A stretch of DNA of 64,000 nucleotides, taken from the NCBI GenBank assembly GCA_965276665.1, contig OZ255620.1, positions 558,001 through 622,000 of the forward strand. Direction: 5' to 3'. The notes under the pieces were generated by a model that did not search any database, had not been told where the DNA came from, and saw only the letters and a program-made list of their open reading frames with translations. This document shows positions 61,017 to 64,000 of this stretch, piece after piece (the first letter of the stretch is position 1; each line of letters begins with the position of its first letter). This DNA comes from CAWGJC01 sp965276665. Its GTDB lineage: Bacteria > Pseudomonadota > Alphaproteobacteria > Acetobacterales > Acetobacteraceae. The position numbers were made by a program, and so were the translations under genes.

Positions 61017-62942
61017 CTACATCTGCATATCGGCATGATCCATCCCTGCCCCTGCCGCCAGCGGATGCGCCCGGAAGCGGCGGATATCGGCCAGCAATCT
61101 CTGCGGATCGTTCCAGCCCGCCTGGTCTCCCGGCCGCTGCACCGCCCGAAGCCAGCCCGCGCCGTCGACCAGGAACTGCGTGCCGGGAAGCGCGCCCGGC
61201 GCGACGCCGGCGATGATGGCATAGGCGAGCGGAACATTCTCGTCCGCCGACGCGCAGGCATGATCCTGCGCGTGCGGCGATGGGTCCGCGCCGATCAGGA
61301 TTGTGGTCACGCCGGGAACCGCAGCGGGTGCGGCATCGCCGACCACGATGCGCACGAACCCGCCGCGCAGATCGGCGAGCGAGACGGTGCTGCCATTCGC
61401 GCAGCTCGCCTGGAAGGAAGGCGCCGGCAAAGGCGGCGTCCAGCTGCCGGCGGCATGCGCCGCCAGCCCGGCATTATGGGCGCGGATATAGTCGATCAGC
61501 GCCCAGCGCTGCTCCGGCGACAGCGTGCCGCCGAACCCCGGCATGGCTGGTCCGCCTTCCGGCGCCTCGATGCCATTGGTCAGCCACCAGAACAGCTCGC
61601 CATCGCTATGCATCCAGAGATGGGTCGCGGTGAGATCGGCGGGCGGCACCGGCAGGCTGCGCGCCGCCGGCCCATCTCCCCTGCCCGCTTCGCCATGGCA
61701 GATCGCGCAATTCTGCGGAAACAGCCCTGCGCCCTCGGCGATCGAAGCGGCGGCAAAGCCGGTGGGCGAGCGGTAGTAGCTGGTCGGGTACGCGTCGACG
61801 AGCAGCAGGCCGAGATGCGGGACCGCGAACCAGGCAATCGCCGCCGCGCCCGCCACCGGCAGCAAGACCGCCCAACGCAGCCCGGGGCGCAGCCGGCGAC
61901 GCAGCAGCAGCGCGGCGACGGCGGCGAGCACCGCGCCGGCCAGGGCGAGCGCGGCGCCGATCACCTCGTCGCGGAACCCGGCATCCTCGCGCACCGTGTC
62001 GAGGGAAAAGCGCTGCGCGAACGGCCAGATCGGCTGCAGATGCATCGCCGGCGGCAGGTTGCTCAGCAGGCCGGCCGCCAGCACGGTCAGCAGCCCGAAC
62101 CCGCTCTGCACGGCAATGCTGACCACCAGCCTGTGCTGCGCCCGGTCCGGCTGCGCGCGCAGCAGCGCGGGCGCCAGCCGGTAGCGGTTGAGCAGCGCAA
62201 ACCCGAACAGCACCCCGAGCAGAGCGAGCTTGACCCCGGCCACCCAGCCATAGGCGGTGCCGACCAGGCCGGGCAGACCGCCGATCAGCTCCCAGAACTG
62301 CCAGGCTGCGGAAGCGACCATGCCGCCCAGACACCATTTGCCGAGCGGCGAGAACCAGCGCGCCGCCATCGCCCCAATTCTGGGCGGCGCGTCGCGCGCC
62401 ATCAGGAGCAACGGCAGCAGGCCGCCGAGCCAGCCGGCGGCGGCGAGCAGATGGACGATGCCGAAGGCCAGCAGCAGCGTCGGCCGGCTGTCCATCGTCC
62501 AGACATGGCCGTGCCCGGCCTGCAACGCCGTCGCGAGCCCGAGCAGCAAAGTCGTGATGATCGGTGCGTATCGCGACGCCAGCCAGGCGGCGATCAGCAG
62601 GACCGCCTGCAGCAGCACGATATGGCCGAACTCGGTCGCGGCCAGCACGGTCGGCACCGCCGCCAGCGCCGCCGCCGGATCGGTGGCGCTCGCCATGTCG
62701 GCGCCCTGCGCCACGAGCCACACCGCCAGCAGGAGCAGCGCCGCCGCCATCTCGAGCCGGGCCAGCCGGCGCAGGCGGCGGGTTTCGCGCGCCGCCACCG
62801 CCGGCTCCGCACCGGCCAGCGCGCGCGGCGCCACCAGCACGCCGAACAGCATCGTGCCGAACGCGCCGAGCAGCCCGGCCACGAACAGGCCGCGCACGAG
62901 GGCGAGCGCGAGCCCGCCCTCGATGTCGAACCCAGACGGCAA
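61017..62942 (-). CDS. CopD-domain membrane protein fused to cytochrome c and a thioredoxin-like domain
   Basis: 641 residues, starting at TTG 62942, 1 base after copC. About 1-300 form eight membrane segments with the CopD copper-resistance pattern; a further helix at about 350 leads to a cytochrome c domain with haem motif CAICH (about 412-416) and axial Met probably in AMPGFGGTL. The last ~140 residues (from SFQASCANGSTVSLADLRG) look like a redoxin fold without CxxC, ending GMDHADMQM, a possible metal-binding tail. The combination suggests copper-linked redox chemistry across the inner membrane and periplasm. Function is inferred. Confidence 0.82.
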   Translation of the reverse strand: MPSGFDIEGGLALALVRGLFVAGLLGAFGTMLFGVLVAPRALAGAEPAVAARETRRLRRLARLEMAAALLLLAVWLVAQGADMASATDPAAALAAVPTVLAATEFGHIVLLQAVLLIAAWLASRYAPIITTLLLGLATALQAGHGHVWTMDSRPTLLLAFGIVHLLAAAGWLGGLLPLLLMARDAPPRIGAMAARWFSPLGKWCLGGMVASAAWQFWELIGGLPGLVGTAYGWVAGVKLALLGVLFGFALLNRYRLAPALLRAQPDRAQHRLVVSIAVQSGFGLLTVLAAGLLSNLPPAMHLQPIWPFAQRFSLDTVREDAGFRDEVIGAALALAGAVLAAVAALLLRRRLRPGLRWAVLLPVAGAAAIAWFAVPHLGLLLVDAYPTSYYRSPTGFAAASIAEGAGLFPQNCAICHGEAGRGDGPAARSLPVPPADLTATHLWMHSDGELFWWLTNGIEAPEGGPAMPGFGGTLSPEQRWALIDYIRAHNAGLAAHAAGSWTPPLPAPSFQASCANGSTVSLADLRGGFVRIVVGDAAPAAVPGVTTILIGADPSPHAQDHACASADENVPLAYAIIAGVAPGALPGTQFLVDGAGWLRAVQRPGDQAGWNDPQRLLADIRRFRAHPLAAGAGMDHADMQM

Positions 62943-62943
62943 G

Positions 62944-63303
62944 TCAGGGCGCCACGGTGAAGCCGAACCTACCCTGCGTCTTGTGCGTGTCGACCGCGGT
63001 CGCGTGCCAGGTCACCGTATAGGCGCCCGGCGGCAGCGATTTCACCGGCACCGCCAGAACCGTGGCGCCGCCTTCGAGGTGCACGCCGCCGGACTCCATT
63101 CTGGCCCCGGCTGCATTCTGCACGGTGATGGTGCTGAAGCGCGGCTCCACGCCTTCCGTGAAGGTGATCGCCACCTCGCCCGGCGCGGTCGGAACGGTGC
63201 TCCCGACCGCGGGCGTCGCGGTTTTCAGGAAAGCATGCGCCGAAGCCTCGCCGGCGCTTGCCAGGCAGAAGAGCGCAGCCACGAGCGCGATGATCTTTCG
63301 CAT
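62944..63303 (-). CDS. copC: Periplasmic copper-binding protein CopC
   Basis: 119 residues from ATG 63303. A signal peptide to about 22 (SAGEASA) precedes mature HAFLKTATPAVGSTV, whose N-terminal His is the Cu(II) anchor, and VDTHKTQGRFGF supplies the second His. It is a CopC/YobA-type periplasmic copper carrier. It precedes the CopD fusion, the classic copCD pairing. Confidence 0.94.
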   Translation of the reverse strand: MRKIIALVAALFCLASAGEASAHAFLKTATPAVGSTVPTAPGEVAITFTEGVEPRFSTITVQNAAGARMESGGVHLEGGATVLAVPVKSLPPGAYTVTWHATAVDTHKTQGRFGFTVAP

Positions 63304-63320
63304 CAGAGGTCTCCCGCCGG

Positions 63321-64000
63321 TCATTCGAAGAACGGCTTGCCGATGGTATTGGGGAACAGATCGTCGAAGAAGACATGCACGAGCCCGACCGCGCCGACAT
63401 TGCTGCCCGCCGCGCGGTTCAGCGGCACCAGGGCCTCGAGCCCGATCTCGCCCCATTGCGCCATGTAGATGACGCCCGGCGCGGCGGTCCATGTCGTGCC
63501 CTGCGTGCTCGGCGAGGAGGCGGGCGATGTCCAGGTGAGCTCGACGAGCGGGATCAGATTGCCGAGGAATCCCGGCAAGCCGATATTCTTCACCTGCGAT
63601 TGCAGGTACGGAATGCTGTATTGGATCGAGACGCCGCCGGCCCAGGCATTGTTGCTGCCGTTGTTGAACTGCATCGACATCAGCCCGGAACCCGGGTCAG
63701 TGACCGTGCTCGCCTTCAGCCCCTTATCCGCGATCGTGTAGCCGAGCTCGCCGGTCACCGCGAGCGGGCGGAGCATGCCGATCGGCAGGTCGCCGAGCCC
63801 CTTGCCAAAATAGGCGGTCGGCGTCGTCGACCCATAGCGGTCCGCGCCGGTATGCGTCGTGCCGGTGCCGCCGATCTCGCGCTGGAGGCCGAGCGAGGCG
63901 ACGAATTCATGCGCCGCATTGGTGTAGACCTGCCATTTTCCGGTGATGACCAGGTTCTCCCACCCGGCCTGGGTCTTCGACCCGTTCCTCTGCTGGATGT
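63321..64000 (-). CDS. Outer-membrane beta-barrel protein, possibly MetA-pathway/transporter type (5' end beyond right edge)
   Basis: The frame is open from 64000 to TGA at 63321, giving 226 residues of a C-terminal part that ends in Phe-Glu (GKPFFE). Alternating hydrophobic strands, aromatic girdles (WENLVITGKWQVYTN, WAGGVSIQYSIPYL) and the lack of membrane helices suggest a beta-barrel. It is 17 bases upstream of copC on the same strand, so it probably heads the copper operon. Specific function unknown. Confidence 0.6.
   Translation of the reverse strand, partial: IQQRNGSKTQAGWENLVITGKWQVYTNAAHEFVASLGLQREIGGTGTTHTGADRYGSTTPTAYFGKGLGDLPIGMLRPLAVTGELGYTIADKGLKASTVTDPGSGLMSMQFNNGSNNAWAGGVSIQYSIPYLQSQVKNIGLPGFLGNLIPLVELTWTSPASSPSTQGTTWTAAPGVIYMAQWGEIGLEALVPLNRAAGSNVGAVGLVHVFFDDLFPNTIGKPFFE

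Overview
The window is very GC-rich, compact chromosomal DNA from an alphaproteobacterium, most likely of the Acetobacteraceae/Rhodospirillales type. The clues are the rpoZ-rsh-acpS-lepB-rnc-era-recO-parC cluster, dapA-smpB opposite slt, flagellin followed by flaF, a SpoT-like bifunctional Rsh, and aerobic class Ia ribonucleotide reductase. No rRNA, tRNA or CRISPR array was recognised. The assignment rests on gene content and order, not on a database search.

Layout. 0-6.4 kb: cell-shape operon on the minus strand (mreB-mreC-mreD-mrdA-rodA), followed by an aspartate aminotransferase cut by the left edge. 6.6-7.6 kb: three glycine-zipper lipoproteins. 7.7-11.2 kb: leuA, preceded by an unannotated 34-residue leucine-rich leader peptide and hairpins (a candidate attenuator), divergent from an acyl-CoA synthetase. 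11.4-17.3 kb: mntH with a promoter carrying an MntR-like operator, a peptide-type ABC binding protein with a 40-residue lipoprotein behind it, argE, an XRE regulator and a methyltransferase. 17.5-23.2 kb: ugpBAEC glycerol-3-phosphate-type importer and a class III aminotransferase. 23.3-28.5 kb: apt, a Bug-like exported protein, and a small flagellar locus (DUF1217, flagellin, flaF) next to a decayed adhesin. 28.6-34 kb: opgH, nrdB with paired NrdR-like boxes, a SCO protein and an M29 aminopeptidase. 34-36.3 kb: a patch of visibly lower GC with an MFS remnant and a divergent prs. 36.4-46.5 kb: housekeeping operon folK-rpoZ-rsh-acpS-lepB-rnc-era-recO-parC-methyltransferase. 46.6-55.7 kb: NYN nuclease, family 5 uracil-DNA glycosylase, sulfite-oxidase-fold protein, smpB, dapA, slt, pgpA, pncC, and pcp opposite a DUF969/DUF979 membrane pair. 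55.8-60.4 kb: a decay zone with two dead IS5-type transposases and remnants of FAD oxidase, LysE-type and hydrolase genes around intact arfB and a cold-shock gene. 60.4-64 kb: copper cluster (SCO, CopD/cytochrome c fusion, CopC, outer-membrane protein running off the right edge).

The most notable non-gene signals are (a) a family of intergenic hairpin repeats built from CCAGGGGC/GCCCCTGG and CCAAGGGC/GCCCTTGG modules, at six sites, two of which carry a shared core inside a long perfect inverted repeat; (b) a second palindrome family with TAGAGC/GCTCTA ends, one copy supplying the stop codons of both flanking convergent genes; (c) the leuA leader-peptide region; (d) the MntR-like and NrdR-like operators. 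No antiphage, secretion or biosynthetic island was seen; the window is mostly housekeeping, with novelty in its repeats, leader region and orphan small proteins.
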